From a virus, in the IMG/VR virus record IMGVR_UViG_3300020021_000010, positions 1 through 59,410 of that record: DNA of 59,410 nt. One strand, 5' to 3'. This document shows positions 47,393-55,031 of this stretch, one piece after another. Position 1 is the stretch's first letter, and the number at the start of each line of letters is the position of its first letter. A program made the translations under genes and the position numbers. A model generated the notes under the pieces. The model had not been told where the DNA came from, did no database searches, and worked only from the letters and a program-made list of their open reading frames with translations.

Positions 47393-48064
47393 CTAGATCC
47401 GTTCGACGGGCACATATACGCCTGCATCCCCATCATCATCATCATCATCATCGTTCTTCCCGCTGGGAATCGATTCAATCTCAATTGGATCGAAGATGAT
47501 CCGGTCGTACCAAGACACGACACGCCCCTGCTCGTCTTGCCCTTTGGGGCGTGACAGCTCGTAGCGAATCTCCTCCTGGGTGGTGGTGATGAGCACGATC
47601 CAGAGCGTTTGCGCCGAGATCGTGGGCTTCTGATCTTGGACGACCTTTGGAGCCGGCCAGAGCGTTAGCTGCTCATCGAGTTTGACGTTTGTCTCGACCG
47701 CGAGCGTCGTCTCTGTGCCCTTTTTGTGCTTCGTCCGCGGTTCTGCTTCGCTTTCTATCCCGGTGTTCTCATCGCCGGTAGCGACCGTAATCGCGATCTT
47801 TGCATCGGGGCTGATGATGCGTGAGTAGTTGTGCGCGTCCGTGGGCGTCCAGTCCTGGGCGACCGCAAGCATCCTCAACGCACGATGGGTCTGCGCCCAT
47901 TGCACGGTTCCGGGGTAGCTCGGCGGATCGAATGACGTGCAACTGGAGCGTGCTACGAAGCCCCTGAGCACTGCCGTCTTGATCGTCTCTTCTGAAACGC
48001 CTACGCGGTGGAGCTGGGTGACGCGCTCGTGCGGTTGGTGGAAGCTGCGAGCAGGCTCAGCCAT
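47393..48064 (-). CDS. Partner of the XRE-ImmA protein (transposon passenger)
   Basis: 223 residues; N-terminal half helical (VGVSEETIKTAVLRGFVARS), C-terminal half beta-rich (TLWIVLITTTQEEIRYELSR) and ending in NDDDDDDDGDAG, encoded by an ATC trinucleotide run at about 47431-47453. No known family. Placed upstream of the regulator in one operon with a 2-base gap, it is the probable substrate or effector of the ImmA protein. Confidence 0.6.
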   Translation of the reverse strand: MAEPARSFHQPHERVTQLHRVGVSEETIKTAVLRGFVARSSCTSFDPPSYPGTVQWAQTHRALRMLAVAQDWTPTDAHNYSRIISPDAKIAITVATGDENTGIESEAEPRTKHKKGTETTLAVETNVKLDEQLTLWPAPKVVQDQKPTISAQTLWIVLITTTQEEIRYELSRPKGQDEQGRVVSWYDRIIFDPIEIESIPSGKNDDDDDDDGDAGVYVPVERI

Positions 48065-48179
48065 CAGGGAAGGAACCTCCAGTTAGGGACGAGGTTCCTA
48101 TTATGCTATCACAGTGCGAGCGGAAAACAGGAAGTACGAAACTGATCTTTCTGTCCGACCGCTCACGCATAATGTCAAC

Positions 48180-49016
48180 ATGAACCGACTGAGCATCGAG
48201 CGGCGCACACAGATCATCGCAATGCTCACGGAGGGGAACAGCATGAGGGCGACGGCCCGCATGGCTGGGTGCTCGTTCAACACCGTCTCAAAGCTGCTGC
48301 TGGACGTGGGCGCGGCCTGCACCGAGTACCAAGACCGCACACTGCGCGACCTTCACTGCACGACGATGCAATGCGATGAGATATGGAGCTTCGTCGGCTC
48401 GAAGGCCAAGAACGTGCCCGACGACCGCAAGGACGAGTTCGGAGTCGGGGATGTCTGGTGCTGGGTGGCGATCGACGCCGACTCAAAGCTCGTGCCGTCG
48501 TGGCTGCTGGGGGAACGGAAGACCGCCGACTGCATCGCGTTCCTGGACGATCTACGCAACCGGCTCCGCTACCGCATCCAGCTCTCCACAGACGCGCACG
48601 CGAGCTACAAGGGCGCCGTGGGGCTCGTGTTCGCCAGCGACGTGGATTGGGCGCAGGTCATCAAGGAATACAAGACCACGACCGTCGCGCCGGGTCGCTA
48701 CAGCCCACCAGCCTGCACGGGCGTCCGCGTCAAGCCGCAGCTCGGCGACCCGGATCTCGCCAAGGTGAGCACCAGCTATATCGAGCGGCAGAACCTCACC
48801 ATGAGGATGAACATGCGCCGGTACACGCGGCTAACAAACGCGTTCTCCAAGAAACTAGAGAGCCACGCCGCAGCGGTCGCGCTGCACTTCATGCACTACA
48901 ACTTCGCCCGTCCGCACAAGACGCTCGCCAACCCTTACCCGCGCACTCCCGCGATGGCCGCAGGGATCGCAGATCACATCTGGACGCCCGTTGAGATCGC
49001 CGAACTCTCAAACTGA
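48180..49016 (+). CDS. IS1-family transposase
   Basis: 278 residues from the ATG at 48180. A helix-turn-helix (EGNSMRATARMAGCSFNTVS) precedes the DDE domain: D66 in MQCDEIW, D99 in AIDADSKLVPSW or D138 in STDAHASY, and E in SYIERQNLTMRMNMRRYTRL. The last pattern (..RR.TR.TNAFSK) and size are typical of IS1 transposases made from one frame. Its stop lies in the right inverted repeat. The divergent gap 48065-48179 should hold its promoter. Confidence 0.9.
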   Translation: MNRLSIERRTQIIAMLTEGNSMRATARMAGCSFNTVSKLLLDVGAACTEYQDRTLRDLHCTTMQCDEIWSFVGSKAKNVPDDRKDEFGVGDVWCWVAIDADSKLVPSWLLGERKTADCIAFLDDLRNRLRYRIQLSTDAHASYKGAVGLVFASDVDWAQVIKEYKTTTVAPGRYSPPACTGVRVKPQLGDPDLAKVSTSYIERQNLTMRMNMRRYTRLTNAFSKKLESHAAAVALHFMHYNFARPHKTLANPYPRTPAMAAGIADHIWTPVEIAELSN

Positions 49017-49025
49017 TGCACTACC
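49008..49025. repeat. Right terminal inverted repeat
   Basis: TCAAACTGATGCACTACC, exact complement of the left repeat; includes the transposase stop codon and creates a TAG that ends the truncated RlpA-like frame. Confidence 0.92.
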
Positions 49026-49323
49026 CAAAATCGCAGTGCAGGAGCCGGGCGTGATGCCCGTCGACCGTGACCTCGAACCACCGGCCGAGGGTCGAGTCAT
49101 CCCGAATGGCGATGCAGGGCCGGTCGGTGTTCCCGCCGTCGGCCGTCTCGCCTTCGGAGTCGCCGGTCAGCGCGCCGAACGTGGAGACGCGACCTTCGAC
49201 CACATACCCCGTGTAGGGGTTGTGCTTCAGCCAGAGCTGGTAGGCGTGATCGTCGCAACGGCGGGTCCTGCACCCGGGCGCGTGCGCCTGGGCTGAAACA
49301 GACGACGCCAGTAGCGCCGCCAC
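49026..49323 (-). pseudogene. 5' part of RlpA-like (DPBB) gene, cut by the transposon
   Basis: From GTG at 49323 the frame reads VAALLASSVSAQAHAPGCRT (signal-peptide-like), then YTGYVVEGRVSTFGALTGDS, DRPCIAIRDDSTLGRWFEVT and RLLHCDF. It stops in the transposon repeat. Joining to 44739-44613 gives 138 residues with the DPBB pattern of RlpA-type proteins, which bind or cleave peptidoglycan. Upstream of GTG the same frame continues a good signal peptide (RLRLLPLTLTVAALLASSVS) without a standard start; an ATG with GGAG at 49361 is out of frame. The stop truncates the DPBB fold, so this half is likely inactive. Confidence 0.75.
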
Positions 49324-49413
49324 GGTGAGCGTGAGAGGTAGTAGGCGTAGGCGGATGCCATGCGTCTCCTTGTCTCGTTGAGCCCGGGCCGATGGCCGAG
49401 GCCTGTCACTTCC

Positions 49414-49427
49414 GCCCCCGAAGGGGC
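49414..49427. terminator. Short GC hairpin after the lysis genes
   Basis: GCCCC-CGAA-GGGGC, 8 bases after the stop of the 37-residue gene on the minus strand. Weak by itself; no T-run. Confidence 0.3.
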
Positions 49428-49434
49428 AGGCGAG

Positions 49435-49548
49435 CTACCGGACTACGTTCAGCGTGACTTCGTAGTCCTCGTGCTGTTCACGCTCGTGCTTGAACGGGAA
49501 CAGCCACCGATGCGTCACATAGCCAACGCACCATTCGATGCCCTTCAC
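49435..49548 (-). CDS. 37-residue peptide, GTG start
   Basis: GTG overlaps the previous TGA (GTGA). VKGIEWCVGYVTHRWLFPFK then HEREQHEDYEVTLNVVR. Charged, with a hydrophobic centre. Coupled translation suggests it is real. Confidence 0.45.
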   Translation of the reverse strand: MKGIEWCVGYVTHRWLFPFKHEREQHEDYEVTLNVVR

Positions 49549-49694
49549 GACGCCGGCTCCAACTTCACGCCGTCACGGTCGACCGTGACCTTGCCGAGCG
49601 GGAGGTCGCCTTCTTCGGTCGCGTCGTTCCACAGCAGGACTTCAGCCGTCGGCTTTGCCTTCTGCAGGTGCTTGATCAGCTCGGCGGCCGTCAC
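49545..49694 (-). CDS. 49-residue protein, GTG start
   Basis: GTG at 49694 overlaps the stop of the holin-like gene (GTGA). VTAAELIKHLQKAKPTAEVL, LWNDATEEGDLPLGKVTVD. This helix-plus-strands pattern resembles short phage proteins (e.g. 'LxxxLxKxDPxxxV') found near endolysins. Function unknown. Confidence 0.5.
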   Translation of the reverse strand: MTAAELIKHLQKAKPTAEVLLWNDATEEGDLPLGKVTVDRDGVKLEPAS

Positions 49695-50251
49695 GACTGC
49701 CCCACAACAAGCACGACCCAGCGGCCCCGCTCTGAGTGCGTGGCCTTCCGGACCTCCAGCTTGCTCGACGGCGTAACAGCGCCAGCGAAGCGCGCGTAGA
49801 GCGTCTGGCGTTCAGGTTCATCGGTCGGTGGCCAGCCACTGCCGCCTTCGGCGAGGGCAGCGGCCTGCAGCCGTTCATCCGCGCGCCTGGCCAGCAGCGC
49901 CGTTCGTCGCCAGAAGTGCACGCTGATGACGTGCCGGTGCGTGCCGGCACGGGCGAGCGCGAAGACCCTGCCGGCCTTCGTCGACGTCGTAGTGCGTCGC
50001 GCCAACGCCCCGACAGCAATCGGGATCAGCACGGTCACGATCAATTCCGCAGTGCTCTGATGCAGCACCACCCCGAGCGCACTCGCCACAGCCGTCACGG
50101 CAGCGACGGCGCCTGCGATCACGGCAGTCGGCTCGGAGAACCACACTTCCTGCAGCGCGGCGATCAGGCGTTCCTTGACGAGCACCAGGAGACCGATGAG
50201 CGCCGACGGCAGCTTGACGAGCTTCGTGACGAGCTGCTTGGCGGCCGTCAC
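49691..50251 (-). CDS. Holin-like membrane protein
   Basis: 186 residues from the GTG at 50251, coupled to the upstream gene. Hydrophobic segments at about 43-63 (AVIAGAVAAVTAVASALGVV) and 70-84 (LIVTVLIPIAVGALARR), preceded by an amphipathic helix (LVTKLVKLPSALIGLLVLVK). The 100-residue soluble C-terminal region is unusual for a holin. Its position in the lysis module supports a membrane-disrupting or lysis-timing role. Confidence 0.5.
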   Translation of the reverse strand: MTAAKQLVTKLVKLPSALIGLLVLVKERLIAALQEVWFSEPTAVIAGAVAAVTAVASALGVVLHQSTAELIVTVLIPIAVGALARRTTTSTKAGRVFALARAGTHRHVISVHFWRRTALLARRADERLQAAALAEGGSGWPPTDEPERQTLYARFAGAVTPSSKLEVRKATHSERGRWVVLVVGQS

Positions 50252-50979
50252 GCTCCCGCGCTCCCATAGACCTGCGTCCAATCTTCGGTTGCCCGCGGAG
50301 CGACCGAGATGTAGCCGCCGGGGGCGAGTTCGAACGCTGCCTTCACCGACGAGCGGAAGGACATCTGCGTCGGGTTGACGTGCTGGGGCAGCCCGAACCA
50401 TGCGGGCAGCGCGAAGTCCGCGACGGTGACGTTGCCGCGCTTGTAGCCGCACTCCTGCACAGGGTCACCGACCTCGACAATCACCTTCTGCTTCTTCGCC
50501 GCGTTGATGACCGACCGCACTGTGCTGACGACGTTGGGGTCGACCGTCATCTCGAGCATCTCGTGCGAGGCGACTTCGGCCGGGTCGACGCCGTCTTCAC
50601 GCGACGTCTTCACGCCGATCTTCGACAGCGGCGTCAGAGCACCGGCGCGCAGGCCTCGCGACGAGCGTCCCGACGCTTTCTTCGGGCCCGTCGAGTGGCG
50701 GTCAAACGACGCGTCTTCGTGGTATCCGAGCGCGCCCGGGTCGTCGCAGACGTCGAGCAGTTCGATATGCCACGAGTCGTCTGGCACCTTCGCGCCGCGC
50801 GGCACCGCCTGCACCGTGATCGCCGGCGCGAGATCCTGCGTGACCCAGCACGACTCGTTGAAGTCATCGGCGGCCTGCATCGACAGGCCCGCGACGAGAT
50901 CCTTGAACTGCTCGGCGGTGAGCGTCCCTGCGCTCGTGTTGTCCTGCACCGTTATGAGCTGCGGCTTTGAAGCAGACAT
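50248..50979 (-). CDS. Metallopeptidase-like protein
   Basis: 243 residues. VASHEMLEMTVDPN contains HExxE followed by D, like a zincin site in which the third ligand is displaced; comparable SHE(L/M)LE..DP motifs occur in phage proteins of unknown substrate. N-terminal strands (PAITVQAVPRGAKVPDDSWH) precede. Being beside the hydrolase, it might cut cell-wall proteins or process virion parts. Confidence 0.5.
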   Translation of the reverse strand: MSASKPQLITVQDNTSAGTLTAEQFKDLVAGLSMQAADDFNESCWVTQDLAPAITVQAVPRGAKVPDDSWHIELLDVCDDPGALGYHEDASFDRHSTGPKKASGRSSRGLRAGALTPLSKIGVKTSREDGVDPAEVASHEMLEMTVDPNVVSTVRSVINAAKKQKVIVEVGDPVQECGYKRGNVTVADFALPAWFGLPQHVNPTQMSFRSSVKAAFELAPGGYISVAPRATEDWTQVYGSAGA

Positions 50980-51009
50980 GTGGCTCCTTTCGAGAGCGGA
51001 GAGGTTGAT

Positions 51010-52065
51010 TCAGGACGCTGCTAAAGCCGCGAGAGCGGCAGAACCGAGCTTCGGTGCGAGCGTGTGCTTCCAGACGCCGTACTGGTTCGTGCCCGAGTCC
51101 TCGGCGTTGATGAGGTTGTAAACGATCAGCATCGCGACGTAGCCCTGCTGCTCGCACCACTCACCGAGGGAGGTGATGTTCGCCGCCTGCTGAGCTTCGG
51201 TCCACGCCTGCGAGTCACCGTCGGCCCCGGTGCCGGTTGGGAAGCCGACCTCGGTGATGTAGACCGGGAGCCCGGTTTCCTTGTGGGCGGCTTCGATCAT
51301 TGCGCGGTTGCCGTTCGCGCCACCAGCCTGACCCTTTTCCCCGCCGTACGGATGGACGGTCACACCGTCGCAGTAGGCGTAGCCGCCGGCTTTCTTGACG
51401 CCGGGACCGAACCTGCTCGGCGGGTTTTCCACCGAGCCGCCATCCCACGAGGCGAGCACCTTGCAGCCCGTGCCCTTCAGCGCTTCGTGCGTCGCCTTCA
51501 ACAGAGTCGTGTACGCGGTGAAGTTCTGCGGGTCCGTCCAGAACCAGCTCCCGCCGGGCTCGTTCAGAACCTCGATCGCGGTCAGCCCGAACTTCTTCAC
51601 AGCAGCCAGCACTTCGGCGGCGTAGCTCGCGGGGTTGATGCTCCCGATCGTCCCGCCTTCGCCGAAGATCACCGTCGCCGGAGTAACGCCGTGCTGCGCC
51701 GCTTCGGCGATATGCGCGGTCGTGCCGGTGCGGAAGCGCTTGATCCCAGCCGCAGCCATCTGCGGGAAGATCGCGGGCCAGCCCCCGATGTCAACGCCGA
51801 CGATCAGCTTGCCCGGTTCAACCGGAGGCACGGGTGGAGCGGGAGGCGTCGGAGGTGCCGGCGGGGGCGTGGGCGGCGCCGGAGGCACAGGCGCCGGGGC
51901 CGAGAGTCCCTTGAGCACGCTCGCCACGTCCGCCTTCGTCAACCGGAGTTCGGGCTTGTACTGCGCGTTGCCCGTCAACTTCACGACCGCCGACCCATCA
52001 GTAGCGAGGGTCGTGACGGTGGTGAGGTTCTTCAGGTCCTTCGAGATTGCGAGTAGCTCGGCCAT
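51010..52065 (-). CDS. Clan GH-A glycoside hydrolase with Pro-rich linker
   Basis: 351 residues. Residues 1-52 form a small N-terminal domain, 55-83 a proline-rich linker (PPAPPTPPPAPPTPPAPP), and 86-351 a TIM barrel. E169 in VLNEPGGSW is the expected acid/base, H238 in TVHPYGG and E272 in ITEVGFPTG the nucleophile, as in GH5/GH39-type enzymes. It has no signal peptide, suggesting a virion part that trims surface polysaccharide. Substrate unknown. Confidence 0.75.
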   Translation of the reverse strand: MAELLAISKDLKNLTTVTTLATDGSAVVKLTGNAQYKPELRLTKADVASVLKGLSAPAPVPPAPPTPPPAPPTPPAPPVPPVEPGKLIVGVDIGGWPAIFPQMAAAGIKRFRTGTTAHIAEAAQHGVTPATVIFGEGGTIGSINPASYAAEVLAAVKKFGLTAIEVLNEPGGSWFWTDPQNFTAYTTLLKATHEALKGTGCKVLASWDGGSVENPPSRFGPGVKKAGGYAYCDGVTVHPYGGEKGQAGGANGNRAMIEAAHKETGLPVYITEVGFPTGTGADGDSQAWTEAQQAANITSLGEWCEQQGYVAMLIVYNLINAEDSGTNQYGVWKHTLAPKLGSAALAALAAS

Positions 52066-52140
52066 CAGTAATCCCTTCGCTATACGACGTATTGGATAGG
52101 TGGGTGCTGCGTAGGCGTGCCGGTAGCGGGAAGCGTCGTC

Positions 52141-52716
52141 CTACCGCCCCCCGTCGCGCTCCCGGCGGCAAGTGCGACACGCGCGATAGCCATTCCACCA
52201 ATAGGTATTGGCCTCGTCGAATGGGTGCCCGCGCTTGCAGTGGGTCTGTCTCGCGTGGCGAGCGCCCATGCCCTCTCCCCGCAAAATATTCTCCCGCTTG
52301 GTGACAGGCTCTAGATGCGCTGGGCCGTGATCGTCGGGGGTCACCTTGACGCAGGCACGGTTACGGCAGAGATGGTCGAGCTCAAGGCCCTCTGGGATCG
52401 GCCCCACAAGTAGCTCGTAGGCAAAGCGGTGAGCGACGACCTGGCGCCCAGAACTATCAGCGATATAGCTGTAACCGGCTTTGAGCTTTGCGGTGCGAAC
52501 CCAGCACGACCCCAGCTCGGGACGATGCCCTGGCGTCGGTCCGTTCTTGTCCACCTTGAGCCAGAAACGCTCCTCCGACGATAGGGTGGAGCTAAGCACG
52601 CGGCCACCCACCGACGGGTCGCCGTGCCTTTCCCAGCGGCCATAATGCGCACGACACCATCCCCGCGCCAACGCCGCCCTATCGCACCCATCGATCGAGC
52701 AAGTACCCTTCGGCAT
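52141..52716 (-). CDS. HNH homing-type endonuclease
   Basis: 191 residues from the ATG at 52716. CSIDGCDRAALARGWCRAHY is an N-terminal zinc motif; then VAHRFAYELLVGPIPEGLEL, DHLCRNRACV and NPHLEP-like HLEPVTKREN mark the HNH core, followed by a second Cys cluster (HCKRGHPFDEANTY, CRTCRRER). Typical of free-standing mobile HNH genes; it lies between the GH25 lysin and the GH-A hydrolase, where it breaks the module without visible damage. Confidence 0.85.
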   Translation of the reverse strand: MPKGTCSIDGCDRAALARGWCRAHYGRWERHGDPSVGGRVLSSTLSSEERFWLKVDKNGPTPGHRPELGSCWVRTAKLKAGYSYIADSSGRQVVAHRFAYELLVGPIPEGLELDHLCRNRACVKVTPDDHGPAHLEPVTKRENILRGEGMGARHARQTHCKRGHPFDEANTYWWNGYRACRTCRRERDGGR

Positions 52717-52799
52717 GTCGCACCTCCTAGTTAGGCGTGGCCATGCCCCCGGCGTCCAACCGCGCGGGGGCACTTCTATTGGTGCGAATTATACCCGAC

Positions 52800-53936
52800 C
52801 TAGTAGATACCAAGATGGTGAAAATCTGCGATCCGAGCGGCCTCGCGCTTGCCGTGCGCAAGCCAGAGACCGCAGAGGGTGTGGTAGCTCGGGGGTGTTG
52901 CGTGCCCGAGCGTCGGTGGTGTCAGACGGCAGTGACGCCGGTCGATGTCCGCGTGGAGCTCGGCACGCAGTTCGTACGCCTTGTTGAGTTCCCTGTGCCA
53001 GCGCGCCACCGCCTGCGCGCGCGTTGGAGCACTCCCGGTGAACGCCGACTCGGCAACTTCGAGGCGGCTCATGTCAGTCGTGCTGACACCGTTGAACCCG
53101 CGGTCGGTGTACTGCCACAGGTCCACACCACCCCAGCCACACGGGATCGCAAGCCTTGAACGGGAGCCGTATCCGCTGACCCAGCGTTTCGCGTGCGGAG
53201 GTCGCCAGCAGCCCAATACAGGGTTCCACCACCACGCTCCCGTGTAGATCGCGGGCCACCTTCCGGTGAGGGAATGCACCGTGTCGATCCACGACGTGAT
53301 CCATGCCCGGGCACCCGTCGTCGTGCAGTTCGGGTGAAGCGGCCACTCCGCATCCCCGACGGGGAGGAATGAGTGTCCGACGAGGCCGATCGCCTTCAGC
53401 CTCGCCGCGAACAGCCGGGCCTCTCCCGCGCTCGACGTGCGACAGACTTCGAGGAAGTCGTAGCCGCCTGGGGTCACACCGGCAGCTCGAGCGGATTTCG
53501 CCATCCCCGACGCCGTGGAGTCCACGTACGCGGTGCCCTGGATCGTCTTTAGGTACGCGAACGGATGCCCGTGCGCCTTGACCGGCGCCCAGCCGTAGAA
53601 CGGGTTGTTGTTGCTCACGTCCGGGCCGGTCGCATGACTCACCGCGCCCTGGGAGACCAGGACGGCGAACCGAGCGGTCGGCGCTTCGACCACGGCGCTG
53701 GGAGCGCATGCCCCGAGTTCGCCGTGGCCAGCTTCGATTTCCGCCTTGACCTTCGGACCGCAACTCGGTGCTTCGCCGGATGGGGGCTTGACGGCGCCAG
53801 GCTTGGGGGCCAGCGGCTTGAGCGGAGCCGGAGCGCTCGGCTTGGACGGCGCGGTTTTGCCGCAACCGACGACGACTATCGCTACGAACAAGACAGCGAT
53901 AGTCGCCCAGTAGCTGGCGAAGAACAGGCGTCTCAT
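52800..53936 (-). CDS. GH25 lysozyme endolysin with lipoprotein signal
   Basis: 378 residues. The N-terminus MRRLFFASYWATIAVLFVAI-VVVGCGK is a signal peptide with lipobox VVGC (C25), then a Pro/Lys linker. The GH25 barrel runs from about 103: GPDVSNNNPFYGW (D106), YLKTIQGTAYVDST, GGYDFLEVC, PVGDAEWP (D195, E197) and DLWQYTDRG. GH25 enzymes cleave the N-acetylmuramyl-glucosaminyl bond. The C-terminal helices (about 310-345) may bind the wall. A lipid anchor on an endolysin is unusual and would need holin-independent export. Confidence 0.85.
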   Translation of the reverse strand: MRRLFFASYWATIAVLFVAIVVVGCGKTAPSKPSAPAPLKPLAPKPGAVKPPSGEAPSCGPKVKAEIEAGHGELGACAPSAVVEAPTARFAVLVSQGAVSHATGPDVSNNNPFYGWAPVKAHGHPFAYLKTIQGTAYVDSTASGMAKSARAAGVTPGGYDFLEVCRTSSAGEARLFAARLKAIGLVGHSFLPVGDAEWPLHPNCTTTGARAWITSWIDTVHSLTGRWPAIYTGAWWWNPVLGCWRPPHAKRWVSGYGSRSRLAIPCGWGGVDLWQYTDRGFNGVSTTDMSRLEVAESAFTGSAPTRAQAVARWHRELNKAYELRAELHADIDRRHCRLTPPTLGHATPPSYHTLCGLWLAHGKREAARIADFHHLGIY

Positions 53937-53947
53937 ATGGACCTCGA

Positions 53948-54292
53948 TCAGTCGGAGGGATGCGTAGCGCTCTGATGCGCCACGCGGATGTGCTCGACGG
54001 TCACCGCTTCACCGGGCTTATGAGCGACCGCCGGGTGGTGGCCTTCGTGGTGGCAGGCCCGGTAGCCGGTCCCCGGAACTGGGTGCCCCCACCGTGAGCA
54101 GCCATCGACCTGACATTCCATGTGCTTATGCACGCGTCTCGCCCACGGCCGCACGACCCGTCGGATCACGACGAAGATCAGCAGCAGCTCCAGCAGCTTG
54201 AAAAGGGTTCCACCCCATTCGCTGCTGAAGAAGTTGTAGAGGCTCGGACGCAGCCACAGTTCGCTCACCGGGCCGAGGAGAACGGCGAGCAT
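53948..54292 (-). CDS. Membrane protein with Cys/His-rich tail
   Basis: 114 residues from the ATG at 54292 (TGATG with the gene upstream). One hydrophobic helix at about 30-47 (LFKLLELLLIFVVIRRVV) is followed by basic RPWARRVHKH, then CQVDGC...ACHHEGHHPAV, a likely metal site in the soluble tail. Lysis-module position suggests a holin or antiholin-like accessory. Confidence 0.5.
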   Translation of the reverse strand: MLAVLLGPVSELWLRPSLYNFFSSEWGGTLFKLLELLLIFVVIRRVVRPWARRVHKHMECQVDGCSRWGHPVPGTGYRACHHEGHHPAVAHKPGEAVTVEHIRVAHQSATHPSD

Positions 54293-54609
54293 CAGCACTT
54301 CCGGTGCTTCGGCTGCTCCCCCTCGATCGTCACGTACGCACCAACCTGTTCGCGGAGGTTCGCCAACGGCGCGATAAGGGGCGTTGCGGTCGAAGGGGGT
54401 GTGCGGGGCGCCGGCGTGAGCAGCTCCGCGACGTCGGCCATGATCTCCGTGAGGTGGTGCTGGCCTCTCAACCCACGGCTCTGGATGGTGCACGTCGCCG
54501 CTTCGTCGCTACCTACGCGGCCGTGGTCGTCGATCACGAAGTACGTGTTCACGCCGATCGCCAACAGCAAGATCACCAGGCCAGCCGTGTAGAAGTTGTT
54601 GCGGGTCAT
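54292..54609 (-). CDS. Single-pass membrane protein, possible spanin-like
   Basis: 105 residues from the ATG at 54609 (ATGA overlap). N-terminal anchor at about 7-27 (YTAGLVILLLAIGVNTYFVI), then a soluble region with CTIQSRGLRGQHHLTEIMAD and LLTPAPRTPP. The layout is that of a periplasmic-facing lysis accessory; a host without an outer membrane would not need a true spanin. Confidence 0.45.
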   Translation of the reverse strand: MTRNNFYTAGLVILLLAIGVNTYFVIDDHGRVGSDEAATCTIQSRGLRGQHHLTEIMADVAELLTPAPRTPPSTATPLIAPLANLREQVGAYVTIEGEQPKHRKC

Positions 54610-54968
54610 CTCACGCCTCCCAGGTGGGGGCCGACAAGAGCCCCGGCGATAGCAGCAACCCCGAGCCAGAACTCGCGGCGGGAAAGCTGCTTGGACACCG
54701 CGTCCGTCGCGGACTGCGCTAGTGCCTGGGAGACCTCCTCGGCGGTCTTCATCTTCGCCAGCACCTCGTCGATCCGGCGCTCCACCCCAGCCACCCTCGT
54801 CCCGAGAACCTCCTGGGCTTTCGCGGAGCGTTCGATCGACCCGTTGATCGCATTCAGGCGCCGGTCGTGCTCGTCGATCCGTCCGTCTACGACCTGTTCG
54901 CGGCGTCCCCTCTGCTCTGCTAGCTGGATCGCCTTCGCTTCTCGGCCCTGATCTGTCTCGGGAGGCAT
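54606..54968 (-). CDS. XhlA-like coiled-coil protein with C-terminal membrane helix
   Basis: 120 residues: an extended coiled coil (RIDEHDRRLNAINGSIERSA, RRIDEVLAKMKTAEEVSQAL) ending in one hydrophobic segment (about 99-115, FWLGVAAIAGALVGPHL). The design matches hemolysin XhlA-type accessory lysis proteins that partner a holin. First gene of the lysis module in transcription order after the plus-strand cassette. Confidence 0.6.
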   Translation of the reverse strand: MPPETDQGREAKAIQLAEQRGRREQVVDGRIDEHDRRLNAINGSIERSAKAQEVLGTRVAGVERRIDEVLAKMKTAEEVSQALAQSATDAVSKQLSRREFWLGVAAIAGALVGPHLGGVR

Positions 54969-55031
54969 TCTCAGGGTGCCGGCGGGTTGGGTGCATGGGT
55001 CACTTGAAGACCTCCAGGGGATTCCGCTGAT

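Larger units (their letters stand above)
44740..49025. mobile_element. 4286-bp IS1-family transposon with passenger genes
   Basis: Perfect 18-bp terminal inverted repeats (GGTAGTGCATCAGTTTGA at the left, its complement at the right) bound the element, flanked by an 8-bp direct repeat CAAAATCG. An IS1-type transposase reads outward at the right end and its stop lies inside the right repeat. Seven other ORFs precede it: a wHTH protein, a DUF3467-like protein, a possible toxin-antitoxin pair, a short Lys/Ala-rich protein, an XRE-ImmA protein and its partner. The size greatly exceeds the usual 0.7-1.2 kb of simple IS1 members. Confidence 0.92.

Noticed and set aside
47431-47453. ATC trinucleotide run as a phase-variable switch
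   Set aside because: Trinucleotide changes keep the frame and only alter the length of an Asp run, so on/off switching is not expected.
54292-54609. Classical inner-membrane spanin
   Set aside because: The membrane layout fits, but the inferred Gram-positive host lacks an outer membrane and no outer-membrane spanin is seen.
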